The notes beneath the pieces are model-generated. The model was not told the origin of the DNA, searched no databases, and saw only the letters and a program-made list of their open reading frames with translations. The position numbers were made by a program, and so were the translations under genes. From Cryptomeria japonica (lineage: Eukaryota; Streptophyta; Pinopsida; Cupressales; Cupressaceae), in contig NC_081405.1 in the NCBI RefSeq assembly GCF_030272615.1, forward strand, positions 605,906,677 through 605,970,676: a stretch of DNA of 64,000 nucleotides, read 5' to 3'. The first letter of the stretch is position 1. Every line of letters begins with the position of its first letter. Shown one piece after another: positions 35,452 to 46,289 of this stretch.

Positions 35452-36474
35452 TTATCTGAGATGATAAACATGTTCCCTTCTGTAGTACATATTTTCCAAT
35501 TTTCTTTTTGGTAACTGGGGAATCTGTCTTCTTTCTTTCAAACAGTCAGTTTGAATTTGGGTACCACCATAAGCATGAACAAATACGTGTGTAGTGCCTG
35601 TACAGTTTTTCATACAAGTGTAGGATATCAGTATATTGATATTGAAGGCAGGGAAACAATATAGATCAAAATATCACTATTCATTCAGGCTATATAATTA
35701 TGCTAAATTTCAAAGGGAAAGGGCATTCTATTGGACTGATGGGTTGTAAAAGGTCCCAGGCTCCTGCTTTAAATGAATTTTAAGATTCCAGAAAACCTAC
35801 ATACCGTTAACCAAAAACTTTCATAAATTTCAACATATATCCCATGGGTGTAACCCTATAGAGTATATCAGCTAATTTAAAGGGATTTATGTAAGCTTAC
35901 CATTCTTATGCAAAGAAACTGCTTGAAAAGGAAAACTGAGATTCTTGAAAGCATCTTACTAGGTTGGTTCCTTTTTTCCAGGACACTGAATTTCTTCCTC
36001 AGCATAGTTGCTTTGCATTCAACACCAAATCTCACCAGGCTAAACAAGGCAGGGAATCATTTTCTTAAGAAACTATGCATGATATAAGAGAATATTGTAT
36101 TAACAATTCCACAAATTTGAAAGAAAAAACAACCATAAAATTTGCAGAGAGCCATTTTAAACAACAAAGCATACAAGAAAAAATGCCAGAAAAATAAATT
36201 CATGCATGATTTATAAGTATAAACTTGAAACCATTTTGTTAAAATCTAATAGTAATCTGAAGATAATAAAGAATATGAAATTAATTAACCAAGCACTTAC
36301 TTTGGAGATATGATTATCAGAGGCCCTGGAGAAAGATAAGTAGCACATACTTCTTTGTTATTGATAGTTAAGTTGGGTATCTCAAACAAATTACATCTCC
36401 ATAATGTGTTTTGATTGGTAACATCTATTTGGGTCTTCCTGCAAGCAATTTGCTTATTATCATCAATATTCCTA
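35452..36474 (-). CDS. Candidate host gene fragment: three phase-compatible exons, product unknown
   Basis: Minus-strand blocks 36474-36301, 36039-35960 and 35597-35452 are each open and join in one reading frame through GT-AG introns. Acceptor 1 is preceded by TTTTTTCCTGCCTTAG. Donor 1 is GTAAGTG, acceptor 2 CTTGTTTAG, donor 2 GTAAGAT and acceptor 3 CTGTACAG. The third block ends in TAA at 35452-35454. The segment would encode about 130 residues, including CRKTQIDV, LSPGPLIII, FGVECKATMLRKK and FVHAYGGTQIQ, rich in K, R and C. I do not recognise the protein. The 5' exons are not located; a block at 37094-37031 has good splice sites but the wrong phase. Chance assembly is possible. Confidence 0.4.
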
Positions 36475-37475
36475 AGGCAGGAAAAAACCATTATAACATA
36501 AACCAAGGCAGTGCAGGCCATCATGAGTTCTATTTGAAATAATATCAATAAGAGTGGTATATATTGGTGAAAGAAGGAAATCATTTGCTTATATATTCAA
36601 GTAGGATTAGTTCTTAAGTAAATTTTGTATTAAAACTTGCAATAGTTTTTAGACAAAGTGTGTGGTGTATAAATGGTTGGCTGTATTTATCAGAAGAGTT
36701 TGTACTTGAATGATAATTATGTATGACGTTGTTATCTGTCTACAACAGGTTTCTCGAGTTTGAAAAAAATGATAAGAACAATGTACTACATATAATATGA
36801 TACCTGTTACCATTTTGTTTTATTTTACAATCAAAATATGTTTGACTTGCAAACCTACTGATAATTACGTTCATTAAACATGCATGCATGTGAACTTGAA
36901 ACTGGCTCTTAATGATGCAGATCTGTTTGTCACTTAGGGCTGTTATACATCACTACACATCAGATTGTTCCAAAACATGTCTAAATCAACAACTCAGCCG
37001 TTATTTCAATCACCCATCAACTCTAACTACCTTGGACAAGTAGTGTTGTTACATGTGAATGAAGTTTATCGTTTTGGGTGCTTTGAAATACAATCTATAG
37101 TAAAAAGAAAGGTGTAATCTTTTTGTTTTAATGTTCATAGCCTTTTTATGCCCCATCCAAATCATGCATGGCACAATACTTTAGTTAGTCTAAATTTTCC
37201 TAGATTTTAATTAGAAATAAATGTATAGTAGCATACATATATCTTTCACGAGGTGTCTATTTCATCTTATTATAACTATTATCATAATTTAATGTTAATT
37301 GAACTCTAACCTTAACCTAACCATGTAAGATTTTAATTGAATTTCATGAGTGATAAAATTTACAAAAGTAATCTTAATTGTAATCCTAACCCTAACCTAA
37401 ACAAATGTGTATATATATAAGAGTGAAATTTTAATTATAATTATCTTTGAGAAAAGTGCTTCTTTAATTGTTTTT
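36475..37475. other. No gene seen
   Basis: AT-rich; may be intron or flank of the candidate gene. A CCTAACCCTAACCT run at 37384-37400 is too short to call telomeric. Confidence 0.35.
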
Positions 37476-39119
37476 GATAAAAAAGAAGCAGTGTTAGCTA
37501 GGGCGCCGACCCTTAACATAGTCAGATGCTATAAAAAAGATAAAACAAACCAAGGGAGCATGCCTCTTTACAACAAACAGATAAAAAAACAAACTAGACC
37601 CAACTCAAGGAGGGGAAGAGACACCCAAACCTTGAGAGGGAGAGGTTAGGACAAGGGAAGAAGACCTCCCCTTTTGCCTTCGACAAACCACAGTCCAGGC
37701 GATACAAATATTAGGACCAAGAGAGAGATTAGGTGGTAGTGTTTCGACAGAGTTGTGATCAGAAGTAGCTGCAGAGTGTTGCTGTAGAACCACAACAGGA
37801 AGCTAAGAAACAACAACAAATTGTTGCAAGGTAGGCTGTCGAAGCAGAGCAGCACTAGAAGCAGGCTCAACAGTAGTAGAACAAGGATGCTGAACAACAC
37901 TGAGAGGGTCAGTAGAAGATTCAACAACAGTGAGAGGCTCTTCATCACAGGAGGAAATATCATCCTCATGAGAGGAACAAGTAGTATCCAATGCATTGAC
38001 AGTCAAATGTTCAATGGTGGCATCTTTCCACCAAGTAGCAACACCCTTATGGCAAGGAAGAGAACAGTTTGAAGCAAGATGCCCCATTGAGAAACATTTT
38101 TGACAACGAAAGGGTAGACCCTCATAATCCAATGACTGAGACCAAGGCCTATCCCCAACCATAAGAACAACATCCTTAGGGAGAGGCGAAGAGATGTCAA
38201 TGTCAACCAACAAGTGAGCAAAGGTAGAGTGCCCCATAGAAGACATGGCCTCATCCACCTTCAAGAAACGATCAATGGAGTTGCCAATGGCCTCGTAGCA
38301 GGAGAGTTCCCAAAAAAGGTGAGGGAGATTAGGAAGGTGGACCCATGTTGGACGCACAAACAATGATTCAGTAAGGGGATTAAAAGAGGTTGTCCAGGGC
38401 TTGACAGAAAGAGAGTTATCTCCCCAAGCCCACACTTTGTCCAAAACCAGGTTTCTATCTAAGGTAGAAGTAAAGGGTGCAATAAAAAAAACCTTCCCAC
38501 AAGGAAAGAGCTCAATGGTGTGGGCAATCAGGGGTTTCCAAGAGTTACTCACCCAACAATGGAGATCTGAAAGAGAGAGCCAGAGCCCAAAAAAATCTGC
38601 ACACCAAAGCATTACTCTGATAGAAGTTAATATTGTCCACAACATCCTGGCCACAAACCATCACAGGGGAAGATTTGATACAGGGAAGGGAATGAACCCC
38701 CTTAATAGTAGAAGCTCTAGCCGCATGAGCGTAACTTCTTCCACCAGAAAGAGGAGGAGGTTTGGGAGCATCCATACCTTTTCCTGTAAAAGCAGTAGCT
38801 GAAGAAGTAGCAGTGCCCTTAGTAAAGGGAAGACCCCCCACGCTAGAGCCCATGGGAGGAGGGGGAAGGTATGAGCCAGCCAAAGCATCAACGCGAGAGA
38901 CAACATCAACCAACACAAAGCAGGAGGGCGAGGGAAGGTCGCTAACAACCCCCACGCCAAGTAGGGGGGGAAGTCTGCAGACAAGGGTATGTGGGCAGAG
39001 ACAGATGGAGTAGCCCACACACCAAACCTAACACCAGTCTCAGAAGCATCGATCGTGTTCGAAGTGGGAGAGCCATTGCTGGGGAGCGAGAGGAGCGGGA
39101 GAGACATTTCAAAAGAATA
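37476..39119 (-). mobile_element. LINE with ORF1 only (HAL1-like), ORF2 missing
   Basis: The minus strand reads ORF1 from 39107, then a short 3' region ending GGCGCCCTAGCTAACACTGC and a T-rich/ATCAAAAAC tail near 37476. That tail has the same style as the tails of the other LINE copies nearby. No endonuclease or RT sequence is present between ORF1 and the tail. The 5' end is close to the ATG. Target duplications could not be settled, because the region just upstream was later disturbed by another LINE and a solo LTR. Confidence 0.65.
37803..39107 (-). pseudogene. LINE ORF1: DUF4283-type domain with zinc knuckle
   Basis: Three minus-strand frames in succession (39107 to about 39010, then to about 38600, then to 37803) give one protein of about 435 residues after two frameshifts. 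Landmarks are a GRSYAHAA segment, LPNLPHLFWELSCYEAIGNSIDRFLKVD (spanning about 38340-38255), LLVDIDISSPLP, DYEGLPFRCQKC and the knuckle CQKCFSMGHLASNC. These are typical of plant L1-type ORF1 RNA-binding proteins. A similar frame continues past the stop to about 37605 (RRQKGRSSSLVLTSPSQ), so the original C-terminus may be longer. Confidence 0.75.
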
Positions 39120-39139
39120 TAATTACATCTAATTGTTTT

Positions 39140-40530
39140 TAATGCCCTGCTAAATGGACAAGGTTAGTCTAAGAGAAACAATACAAAACACACAAGAAAC
39201 CGTTAGTGTTATTTAATCAAAGACTAATCTAAACATGCATATCAAGAGAGACACTAAAATCATGCTAATATCTCTAACTAATGAAACAAAGATAATGAGG
39301 CATCTCCAAATGCCTCTTAGCATGCTCTTAGCTCCTTCTCCCTTGTTCCTCTCCTCTCCAAGTTCCAAAATAGTGTAGCTCTCAACAACTTTTTGCACTA
39401 TGGATGCTTATGGAGGATTGAGATTGAAATGTTGCTCTAATTGTAAATAAAGAAGCAAATATTAAGCTATTGATACTAAAATGATTGATTTTATCCAAAA
39501 TGACAATATATGAGTTAATTATGCTAAAATGCTCTCTTAAAATGCCTATAGCTTAAATGCATACAAGTTTTCAGGATCTGGATTATGAAGAAATGGGCTC
39601 TATTTATAGGAAAAATGGAGCAATGGATGGTTGAGATTGAGCAATCTCAACAAGGGTCAGGATTGAATGATTTCAAATCCATGCGAGGGCTTTCAACCCA
39701 ATCCCAGGATGACAAGTGTCAATGTGAGATAGGTTGAGAGGGGAGGGAATAAGCATTAAATGCTTGATATGACCTTGGGAGCTAAAGTCAAGGTTGATTG
39801 AATAAATAAACTCTTTATTCAAAGAATAAAGCTTTTATCCAATGGATAAACTCTTGTGCAAATATGAAATGGATGAATATGGTCAAAACAATAAATGTTT
39901 GGGGAGACAAGTTTGAAATAACCATAAATGGTTATGTAAGAGCCATAAATGGTCATGTAAGAGCCATTAGTGGTCTTGGAAGACTTTGGGGGTTAATTTG
40001 TTGAACACACAAAGCATTAAATGCTTTTCAAAGACTTTGGAGTCTTTGAGAAGTGACTCCATTTTGCTTAGGAATGTGACAATAATTAGGGGATGGATTA
40101 GGCTAATTAGGAAGGGGTTAGAAGAATCTAGAAGGGGATTTAGGAATGCAATCAGATTTGGTGGGTGAGGGAAAATAGGATTTTATTAAAATAAAAATTC
40201 ATTTATTTCAATAAATGTGTGCAAGTTGCATTTGTAGGAAAATGCAAGTGGGGGGGGGGGATAATGATTTAAATAAATGTTTTTATTTAATTTATTTAAA
40301 AGAGGAAAAAGGGGATTTTATTAAATAAATAGATTTTATTTATTTAATTGATTTGAATTTGATTTAATGAATTAATTAAAATAAATTGAATAATTTATTT
40401 AATTAATAGAAGAATGTTTTGGGAATAAATTAATTAAATATTAATTTAATTAACTGGTGGCTAGTGGATTTTTAATCAAATAAATAGCGAATATTTATTT
40501 AATTAAGCTGGACAAATTTGTGTGACTACA
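39140..40530 (-). repeat. Solo LTR inserted in the LINE tail
   Basis: The minus strand begins TGTAGTCACACAAATTTG and ends near AGCAGGGCATTA. It is flanked by a perfect GTTTT (plus strand) duplication at 39135-39139 and 40531-40535. The interior is AT-rich with repeated AATTAAATAAAT-like phrases and a poly-G run near 40250. There is no coding, PBS or second LTR. The right end reads TA instead of CA, consistent with one transition. Confidence 0.65.
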
Positions 40531-40748
40531 GTTTTGATTAAGTAAAAGCAGGTATTTGAAAGGTACCTGAACCTTGTACGAGCCAGGAGAACATAACTCC
40601 TAGATAAAGTGCCCGATCACTTCAAAAAGACATAATGATCCTACCGAGAGGAATCAACTAACATAACATAACATAAAAACCTAGAGCAGATAGCAAAAGG
40701 AAAGCACAAAGACAATAAAAAGACAGAACCTGGGACACCAACAGAGAC

Positions 40749-42485
40749 CTAAATAGTATTTATAATTTCTTCAGCATGAACAACCATTTGTTTCATGTTG
40801 CTTGCTGAAGTCTTCAGTTCCTCCAGCTCATGACCTTTGTTGTTGCCCTTGATCTTTGTGTTAGCTCTGGTCCTCCTTTCATGACCCTTCTTGTCCGGTT
40901 TCTCTTTATCACCATCCTTCTCAACATTGTTTTCAAACTTGTTTATGAGGATGTTCATGTTGTCCATAGATGATTTGAGGATTTGGAAATTTTGGTCTGC
41001 GATCTTCTTAATGTTGAGTTCCAACCTGTCAATTCTGCTACCAAAGTCATTTATTTTATTTTTCATTTCCTTTCTATCTCCCATCTTGTTGACCTTTTTT
41101 TTCCGTTGCTATGATTTTTCCAACCATACATTCAATAGCTTTTGCATTATGTAGAACGGCAACCGATTCTTTAACATGTTCAACCAGGGGCTTGTCACCA
41201 ACCGTAACTCTTGCAATAGCCTGCGTATCAGTTTTCAAACTATTGATATCCTTCACCATGGTAGCAATGGTCTCACATAAGGCTTTAACAGTATCATTGT
41301 CATCTCTACCACTTTTATCCCCTTTATCCTCCTTTTGTAGACCTGTGGTATTCACAACCTCGATATTGCCCATCACCGGGTTACCCTCCCCTTCTTTATC
41401 CTGACCCTCAACCTTCTTGTTTTCCTCAACCTCCTCCTCAGAGTCAACCAGAATGTGGTTGATATCTAGGTTGTTACCCTTTTTAGTGATCTTCCTCTGA
41501 ATCTGCTTTCCAGCAGCTTTCCCTTTCTTTTTTTTAACAAATTTTTTCTCAAAAGATTCAGTTTTAGATTCCGACATTTCTAAATCCACAATAATCCTTC
41601 TCTTCTTGTCCCTATTCCTCCCTTTTTTTCTAGTATCTTCTGAGTCTCCCTCAGTCTCTGATTCAAAGTTAAATCCACTAGCTTCACTCTTCGTTGTCTC
41701 ATCTCTTACTTTTTTGCCCTTAATAGGCTTTTCAATACACTTCCCCTTAAGCATTTTATAAACCAGGACCATAAGCCCTTGGTGGAGGGCATGGTCACCT
41801 TTGGGGTCCTTCTGAACCTCCTTTATAGTATGATCCATTGAGCATGCTAGGTAGTAAGGTAGGCTCACCTTTTCCCCATGACAGAAATGGTTGAGCAGGA
41901 CAAAGTGATGCCTAGAGGCTCTGGTAAACCTACCGTCTAAGGTAATGTAAGCTATAGAGGCAAATAAAACAAACCTCCATGGCCTGCCAATTCTCTTCAG
42001 AGCATGATAGGAGTTGTCAATTTTGATCATCTTTCTCCTCTCTTCATCTGTAACAGGAAACTTATTTGCTGCTTTATCTGAAATGCCACGATCCCTGTAA
42101 AATTTCATTCCCTTAGTAGTCATCCCAGTAGCTTCGGCAATGACCTCTTCATCAACATTCATCATCTGGGAACCGATAAAGATTTTACCATTTTTCCAGT
42201 TCTTGATAAAATAACTAGTGATTGTGGGGTCTTTCCCACTTAACTGCTCCATGAAAGCATTCAGCCCCCCCTGTTGAAGGATATCCCACACTTCTATATT
42301 CTTTCTCTAGTTAGAGCAGGAAGTGGGTTCGAATCTTTTCTTATTACCTCCCATATTTCTAGCACCTTCCTTGCAATTCCTTCTCTCAGCTTGATAACCT
42401 CCCCTCTGGTTTCTATGGGTACTTTGTAAGAACACCCAGAATCCGTGCCAGATGATAATGATAAGACACCTATATAAATGCTCAT
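40749..42485 (-). pseudogene. LINE ORF3: novel globular domain, charged linker and coiled coil
   Basis: It begins about 43 nt after the ORF2 stop. Frames 42485-42294, 42291-41074 (405 codons) and 41084-40749 join after two single-base slips into roughly 575 residues. The N-terminal ~200 residues look globular (WEVIRKDSNPLP, NGKIFIGSQMMNVDEEVIAEATG, GRPWRFVLFASIAYITLDGR, HFVLLNHFCHGEKVSLPYYL). A long D/E/K-rich linker with basic patches (KKKKGKAAGK) follows, then a C-terminal coiled coil with RRTRANTK. The family is not recognised; it may belong with the 'putative plant transposon protein' domains. Homologous copies lie at 43264-44815 and 47850-49440. Confidence 0.68.
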
Positions 42486-42527
42486 TAACTTCGATAAAAC
42501 CCTGCATCAAAAAAGGCAGAAGAAGCA

Positions 42528-42758
42528 TTAGAAATAATGATTAAAAGTACCACCTTTCCTTATCTGGCTCCGATCCTGATTAAGCAAATATTTCATTTCA
42601 CTTGCAATCTCCATTTCACCATAATTAGTAATGATGTCTCCCGAATGGCAGGCCAGGTTTGCTGCCCAATCAGCACAGGAGTTGGCCTTCCTATACACGT
42701 GTAAGAACACACATATCAAATTCATCGCTGATTTTCCTAGTAGCTTTAATATCATTAC
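42528..42758 (-). pseudogene. LINE ORF2 C-terminus: end of the RNase H domain
   Basis: 75 codons from 42755 show FLHVYRKANSCADWAANLACHSG, split here as VYRKAN and CADWAANLA. This is the C-terminal motif of plant LINE RNase H (H.YREAN..AD.LAN). The frame ends at 42528. Its start coincides with the 5' truncation point of the insertion, so nothing more N-terminal was ever present in this copy. Confidence 0.75.
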
Positions 42759-42952
42759 TAATTATATCTAATTGTTGTATAAGGTATACATATGATTTAT
42801 CTTGAATTATAATTACATCTTTATGGATGTATAAGAATATAATTATATATACTTATATCCATATACTTTTTAATCTTTTTGATAAAAAAGGATTTGATTT
42901 TGAGTAGTGATGGTATATTCTCATTTGGAGTTGATTCTAGTCGATTAGGTGG

Positions 42953-42953
42953 T

Positions 42954-42986
<33 letters not shown>

Positions 42987-42987
42987 G

Positions 42988-43036
<49 letters not shown>

Positions 43037-43063
43037 GTATATACATATATATATTATATGTAA
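42953..43063. repeat. AT-rich microsatellite
   Basis: Runs of TATATATA interrupted by CATATA and GTATATAC, forming long imperfect palindromes. Confidence 0.9.
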
Positions 43064-43211
43064 TAACTTAAAATGAAAGATGCATAGAACTTAGTCATTC
43101 TAACTTTAAAAAGATGTTGAAAGTCCTTGTCATAATTTTTTTATATTTCAGTAGTGGTTTACAATGAAAAATCATGTAGAAGGTAAATATTGAATAAGTG
43201 GTTAATGTTTT

Positions 43212-44815
43212 TGATTACATGAAAAACAAGTTTTGAAGGGGCCCCGAAACCCTTTACAACAAATTAGAAAAGAGATAAAACATGATAGGTCCAACTAGAA
43301 AGCACATAACAACAAATAGAAACAGGTGGGAAAAACAAAAAGCCAGCAAGAGAACCAAGAGTAACAAAAGGACAACATAGCGACACCAAAGGGGCAACCG
43401 AAAGCATAGGCCAACAAAAGTAAGAAAAATTCTTAAGAAGCTCCACAACCTCTTTCTCTAGCTGAGCCATAGAGGCAACAACACTCTTGAGATCATCCAG
43501 TTCCTTAGCTTGCTGAGCCATCTTCCTCGTTTTCGCCCGGGTTCTTTTACCAAGTCCAGTAGCCACACCTTTAGGGGTCAAGTCGTTGTCCTTAGGAATA
43601 TCAATCGTATTATTTTCTAGCTAGATTTGTTCCAGTTTACTGATCAACACTATCAAATTATCAACTGAAGCTTTTAGAATTTTGTGACTTTGTTCTCTAA
43701 TCTTCTTCAGAGTTTCCTCATGACCGTAAACCCTCTTTTCCAGCTCATTAAACCTAGCCTCCACAACCTTGAATTGGGAGCCATAAGCCAGAGTAATAGC
43801 CTCCACATTGCCGATGGATTTTGTTAATTCCTTCAGATAATCAGGCAAAGAGCTGAGATTGCCCATCTTGATAGCTTCCAGAATGTCCACTTTCTTAGAA
43901 GAGTCCTCTTGTTTAGACTTTAAACTTTCAATCTCCGAGTAGACCCATTTTATAACCTTATAAAGCTCCATCACCCCATTCTTCACAGTGTGAAGCATAG
44001 CTATGGGAGAATCACTACTATCTTTACTGAATTCTAAAAAATCAACATTATTCTCCAGGGTTTCCATATCAACAATTGTGACTCTGTCGTTAGGAGGCAG
44101 AGTCTCACCTTCCACCACATTCTTTCCCTCTTTTTCAACACCACAAGTCCATCAATTAGGGTCCAAAGGAGGGGAAGGGGCCTTTGAGGCACCAACCTCC
44201 TTCTTCAGGCTGATTTCAGTGATAGCATGACTGTGCTTAGTTTTCTTCCTAGGCAGTGGGTTGGCATTTTCACTTTCAGTCTCTATACCATCATCATCCC
44301 CATCATCTTTTTCAAACCGGCTGTCCTCCTCCTGTACTTTTTTCCTATTTCCCTTAACCCCTTTGCTGAAAGTCTTTCTGCCAGACCTAGAAGCCAAATC
44401 TTTATTCTTCCCCTTTCTTATTCCCTTATCAGAGGTATCCATGCCAAAATCACCTCCAACTCTATATCAGACCCCTCATCATCACTATCATCTAAGTTCT
44501 CAGACTCCTCTTCCAAGGCCGAAAACTTAGTGATGGAATTATGAATAGAGGTGGCCTTAACATGATTATATAAAAGCAACATTAACTCTTCATGCATGGG
44601 CGGATTGCTATCTGACTTAGCCCTAAAATCCTTTATACTAGTGTTTAAGGAACAATACAGGTAGAAAGGAATCGACACAATATCCTTGTGGCGGAAGTGA
44701 TTCAAGAGTACAAAATGATAGCCATAAACTCAAGAGTATCTACCATGAAGAGTAACATATTGCATCACAACAAACAAAACCCATCTCTATACCTTTTTAA
44801 TCACCTTTGGCGAGG
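43212..44815 (-). mobile_element. 5'-truncated LINE copy 2: ORF3 and tail only
   Basis: A perfect 18-bp duplication ATAAGTGGTTAATGTTTT lies at 43194-43211 and 44816-44833. The minus-strand tail reads CCCCTTCAAAACTTG then TTTTTCATGTAATCAAAAAC. The copy is 1604 bp and begins inside ORF3. It shows that ORF3 and the tail move together as a LINE. Confidence 0.85.
43264..44815 (-). pseudogene. LINE ORF3, second copy
   Basis: The start (minus strand, near 44790) reads a broken RWVLFVV..YVTLHGRY segment, then MNHFRHKDIVSIPFYLY (44705), matching LLNHFCHGEKVSLPYYL of copy 1. An acidic/basic linker follows (44442-44152: NLDDSDDEGSD, GRKTFSKGVKGNRKK). Next is a coiled-coil region (44118-43621, 165 codons) with RVYGHEETLKKIREQSHKI, and a tail with GKRTRAKTRK (43581-43264). 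Frames change at least three times. Length and order match copy 1 from its middle onward. Confidence 0.65.
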
Positions 44816-44833
44816 ATAAGTGGTTAATGTTTT

Positions 44834-45270
44834 GAAAGTTTAGGACACCTTTTAGAGCTAGAAATCACCAATTTTTTTTATGTTGCTATATGTTAAGGCT
44901 TATTTTGTGGGTGAATTTTTCAATTTTTATTTTGTATTTAAAATGGAACAAACTAAAATATTAAAGTTATAATTAAAAACTAGATCAATTTCAAATGTTA
45001 ATAATGTAATGTTAAGGGAATGGTAGATGTACTATGCATTTGTAGTTCATCTCAAATGTATTATATAGTAGTAATTCTCTCATTCAATGACACATGTTCT
45101 TGAACTCCCACTGCAAGAAGCTCTAAAAAATAAATAATGAAAGTAGATGTATCATACAATTGCAACACTATCTAGGGGATTCTAGCTAGATATAGGCACA
45201 TTACGTCCTTTTTGGTTATTAGTTTTGGTTAGGAAGGATCATATAGAAAAAATAATTGGTTAGGTTTACA
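44834..45270. other. No gene seen
   Basis: AT-rich flank of the LINE copy, with no ORF or repeat boundary recognised. Confidence 0.35.
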
Positions 45271-46289
45271 TTATTAAAAGTTCTGGTAGACAAATCAAAA
45301 TGATTTTCATGTTGAGATTTGGTTTCTAACTCTCATTTTATTTTGCAAAGATTTTTTCCCTTCAACCATGATTCCAATAGACATGTTAGCAAATTTGTAG
45401 AGATTCAAAGTTCAAATATATGTGATTTTTTTTTTAATTTTAAATATTTTGATGTTTATGTCAATTTTAGATAATCAAATAAATTTAATAGCATCTTAAG
45501 AAAATATAGAATCTCCATCCCCATTAATGTTACAGGAAAAAAATTATCCCTCTAAATGCTAGTAAGTCCAAGTTTCCAAAGCAAGATATTTGAAAATCAT
45601 TCTAATGTCAAAAGTAACTTTATTCTATGAAGTTAAGTAGCTTTCGAAATTTATTGATTTTTTAACTTACCAAAAACATTAAAACAAATACCCCATATTA
45701 TACAAAAGGAGACCTATTACCTTTTACTCTTTTGCCAAGTTTGAACACTCAATCATGAAAAATATGCTCAAGGTGGAAGAACATGCATTACATTGTAGAT
45801 GTGTCTAATTTTCGTCATTGGTGGCATTGTCAAGTTTTTCTTATTTGAAAATGAAAATAATTACATCCATATGCATGTACAAGAATATGATTATTTATAT
45901 TTAAATGCATATATTATTAAAGCCTTTGATGGATAAATCAAAATGATTGTTTACTATGTTAAAACTAGGTGAGTAGCTCATTGAAAATTTGTAAATATTT
46001 TTTTCTCTCAACCATGGTTCCAATGAGGCATTACCAAATATCTAGAGGTTCAAAGTTCAAATACATAAGGCATTATTAATGTTTTAACCATGTTGATGTT
46101 TACATAAATTGTAGGTCATCACATGCATCTAACATCATCTTGAGAAATCATGGAAGCTCTATCCTTATTGAATTAGATGTGAAAAATATCTTTCTTAATG
46201 CTAGTAATTTCAAGATTCCAAAATAAGATAATTAAGCATCATTATAATGTTAAAATTAACTTCATCTTATGGAGCTAAGAAGGTTTCAT
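45271..46289. repeat. Old ~642-bp duplication, unit A and the first half of unit B
   Basis: Unit A (45271-45912) and unit B (45913 on) share collinear phrases: ATTATTAAA..TT.TGGTAG.., TCAAAATGATT, TCAACCATG.TTCCAAT, AGGTTCAAAGTTCAAATA-like, and ATGCTAGTAA. Unit B is split by the LINE at 46290 and resumes at 49614-49741. Related AATTACATC..ATG.ATGTA.AAGAATAT phrases near 42800 suggest a third, more decayed unit. Confidence 0.6.

Larger units (their letters stand above)
39138..42758 (-). mobile_element. 5'-truncated LINE copy 1: RNase H end, extra ORF3, 3' tail
   Basis: Flanked by an 18-bp duplication, minus strand AACAATTAGATRTAATTA, at 39120-39137 and 42759-42776 with one mismatch. The insert starts inside the ORF2 RNase H domain, continues through a third ORF and ends with a TACCTGCTTTTACTTAATC-AAAA tail. 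5' truncation, a long target duplication and an A-rich tail are the marks of target-primed reverse transcription. A solo LTR (39140-40530) was later inserted in the tail. Confidence 0.78.

Noticed and set aside
37031-37094. An upstream exon of the candidate host gene (64 nt, good splice sites, one open frame)
   Set aside because: It ends in a phase that does not fit the next exon, so it was left out of the gene model.
37384-37400. CCTAACCCTAACCT, telomere-like
   Set aside because: Under three units and not the plant CCCTAAA register; no array.
38401-39013. Plus-strand ORFs of 83-133 codons across the LINE ORF1
   Set aside because: Antisense to a recognisable ORF1 with DUF4283 and knuckle motifs; low complexity.
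37465-39140. An 11-bp word TAATTGTTTTT on both sides of the ORF1-only LINE, a possible target duplication
   Set aside because: The right copy is made of the other LINE's 18-bp target duplication plus that LINE's T-rich tail, so the match is coincidental.
42879-43076. A 65-codon plus-strand ORF rich in Y and I
   Set aside because: It is a translation of the AT microsatellite.
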